From positions 62,001 to 126,000 of the forward strand of contig NZ_WBVP01000005.1 in the NCBI RefSeq assembly GCF_008933155.1: a stretch of DNA of 64,000 nt, given 5' to 3'. The position numbers were made by a program, and so were the translations under genes. This stretch comes from Aliivibrio finisterrensis. Its GTDB lineage: Bacteria > Pseudomonadota > Gammaproteobacteria > Enterobacterales > Vibrionaceae. Positions 62,726 through 64,000 of the stretch are shown piece by piece. Each line of letters opens with the position of its first letter. Position 1 is the first letter of the stretch. The notes under the pieces were generated by a model, which saw only the letters and a program-made list of their open reading frames with translations, searched no databases and was not told the origin of the DNA.

Positions 62726-63754
62726 ATGATATCTTACCTACTTAGACGACTTTTATTGGTTGTCCCAACCTTCATTGGTATTACCTTACTTATTTTTGCG
62801 TTAACGCGTTTTGTTCCCGGTGGCCCTGTAGAGCGTATGCTTCTGAGCTTACAAATGCAGGGAAGCGCTGAAACGGGTGGAACGAGCAGTGTAACTGATG
62901 GAAATAATGCCTTATCAGAAGATCAAATCGCCGAGCTTAATGCGTTTTATGGTTTAGATAAGCCCGTTTTTGAAGCCTATTATGATTGGTTAACAAAATT
63001 AGTAGTGCTTGATCTTGGTGAATCGACCCGTTATTACGAACCCGTATGGGATATGATTGCTGAGCGCTTACCTGTTTCTCTCTTTTATGGAGGAATGACC
63101 TTTCTACTCAGTTATCTTATTTCCATTCCTCTCGGTTATTTAAAAGCGTTAAAGCATGGCTCCATTCTTGATTCCACCTCTTCCATTGCTATTTTTGTTG
63201 GTTTTGCTTTGCCGGGTTACGTCATTGGTGTGTTCTTAATTAGTTTATTTAGCTATCAACTAGAATGGTTTCCAATGGGTGGCTTTGTTGGCGATGACTT
63301 TGATGATTTCGGCGCTTTTGAACAAATAAAAGACATTATATGGCATGCCGTATTACCCCTGTTTTGCTATCTCATCGGTGATTTTGCTCTACTTACGATG
63401 ACCATGAAGAATAACTTAATGGAAAACTTAGCGGCGGATTATGTTCGTACCGCCATCGCTAAAGGGTTGCCATTTAGAAAAGCCGTTCGTAAACACGCCT
63501 TACGTAATAGTTTGATCCCTGTTGCGAGTCACTTTGGTAATTCACTGATGTTTTTTATGACGGGTTCGTTTCTCATCGAGGTTATTTTCAATATTGATGG
63601 TATTGGTTTACTAGGCTACGAAGCGATAATGGAGCGAGATTACCCAGTCGTTATGGGGTTGTTTGCCATTAACGCCATGATGCTGATGCTAGGCAATATT
63701 TTATCTGATGTGTGTGTTGCTGTGGTTGATCCTCGCGTGAAGTTTGGAGCTTAA
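62726..63754 (+). CDS. yejB: Microcin C/peptide-type ABC transporter permease YejB
   Basis: 342 residues, 6 membrane spans. It resembles E. coli YejB: opening M-x-x-Y-L-L-R-R-L-L-L-V-V-P-T, the F-V-P-G-G-P-V-E-R segment, and the coupling segment Y-V-R-T-A-I-A-K-G-L. YejABEF imports oligopeptides and microcin C. The expected yejA binding protein does not precede it; instead a 261-base gap with a CTATTAT-AGAA-ATAATAG palindrome at 62668-62685 lies upstream. The ribosome site is weak. Confidence 0.88.
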   Translation: MISYLLRRLLLVVPTFIGITLLIFALTRFVPGGPVERMLLSLQMQGSAETGGTSSVTDGNNALSEDQIAELNAFYGLDKPVFEAYYDWLTKLVVLDLGESTRYYEPVWDMIAERLPVSLFYGGMTFLLSYLISIPLGYLKALKHGSILDSTSSIAIFVGFALPGYVIGVFLISLFSYQLEWFPMGGFVGDDFDDFGAFEQIKDIIWHAVLPLFCYLIGDFALLTMTMKNNLMENLAADYVRTAIAKGLPFRKAVRKHALRNSLIPVASHFGNSLMFFMTGSFLIEVIFNIDGIGLLGYEAIMERDYPVVMGLFAINAMMLMLGNILSDVCVAVVDPRVKFGA

Positions 63755-63756
63755 TT

Positions 63757-64000
63757 ATGACGTCTATATTAAATTTAAGTCCATTGACGCAAAAGAAAGT
63801 TCAACGTTTTAAGGCGATAAAACGAGGCTATTGGTCATTTCTTATTTTGTTTTTACTACTGGTACTTTCTATCTTTGCGGAAGTGTTCGTTAATAGCAGA
63901 GCATTATTGGTTAGTTATCAAGGAGAGTGGCATTTTCCAACCTATGGTGGCGTAAAATCTGGAGAGACCTTTGGTTTAGATTATGTTCATGAAACCAATT
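63757..64000 (+). CDS. yejE: ABC transporter permease YejE, N-terminal fragment
   Basis: Starts at ATG 63757, two bases after the yejB stop, with GGAG 7 bases before. The visible 81 residues include the R-G-Y-W-S-F-L-I-L-F-L-L membrane helix and the periplasmic L-L-V-S-Y-Q-G-x-W segment, aligned with E. coli YejE. The gene continues past base 64000. Confidence 0.86.
   Translation, partial: MTSILNLSPLTQKKVQRFKAIKRGYWSFLILFLLLVLSIFAEVFVNSRALLVSYQGEWHFPTYGGVKSGETFGLDYVHETN

Overview
The window is a low-GC gammaproteobacterial chromosome segment that I place in Vibrionaceae, most likely Aliivibrio (A. fischeri group). The grounds are gene orders shared with other gammaproteobacteria (rlmN-pilW-rodZ-ispG-hisS-yfgM-bamB-der; xseA/guaB-guaA; tadA/mltF/purL; proS-trmO-metQIN/gmhB), a small Vibrio-type DUF3622 protein, and AT-rich intergenic DNA. 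The genus is inferred from recall of family sequences; no search was run.

Layout. 1-10062: end of ndk, then a plus-strand run of housekeeping genes (rlmN to der) and a stand-alone AlaX-like tRNA editing protein. 10369-15394: a yfgJ-like zinc ribbon gene, xseA on the minus strand, and guaB and guaA separated by an elaborate nested-stem element. 15671-23988: an AbgT-family transporter, then formaldehyde detoxification (fghA and two nearly identical adhC genes, a DAACS symporter, a divergent LysR regulator) and tadA. 24081-30324: a likely 52-residue gene, a MITE-like element, mltF and purL. 30542-36910: an RNA methylase, DUF3622, a GreA-like factor, a rimB-rimK-AstE-like set, an SNF transporter, DUF4250 and yaeP. 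37121-47310: a complete urease operon (ureDABCEFG) followed upstream by a five-gene ABC importer that is probably its nickel source. 47751-53765: proS, trmO, the methionine importer metNIQ and gmhB. 53834-62083: a LysR-controlled locus of ridA, aldehyde dehydrogenase, an M19 dipeptidase relative lacking metal ligands, a BCCT transporter, an unrecognised 566-residue protein and a DUF3726 protein. 62297-64000: a small ORF and the start of a Yej-type peptide importer.

Working together. Both guaB and purL carry PurR-like operators, metNIQ carries three tandem MetJ boxes, and the two adhC promoters share the same palindrome at the same distance from their -10 boxes, which makes the adjacent LysR protein the likely common regulator. 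The urease and importer genes form a nickel-enzyme module.

Least explained. The 53834-62083 cluster looks like an uptake and catabolism system for a betaine-like quaternary amine whose substrate I cannot name. It holds the two proteins I understand least. No rRNA, tRNA, CRISPR array, prophage or intact insertion sequence was seen.
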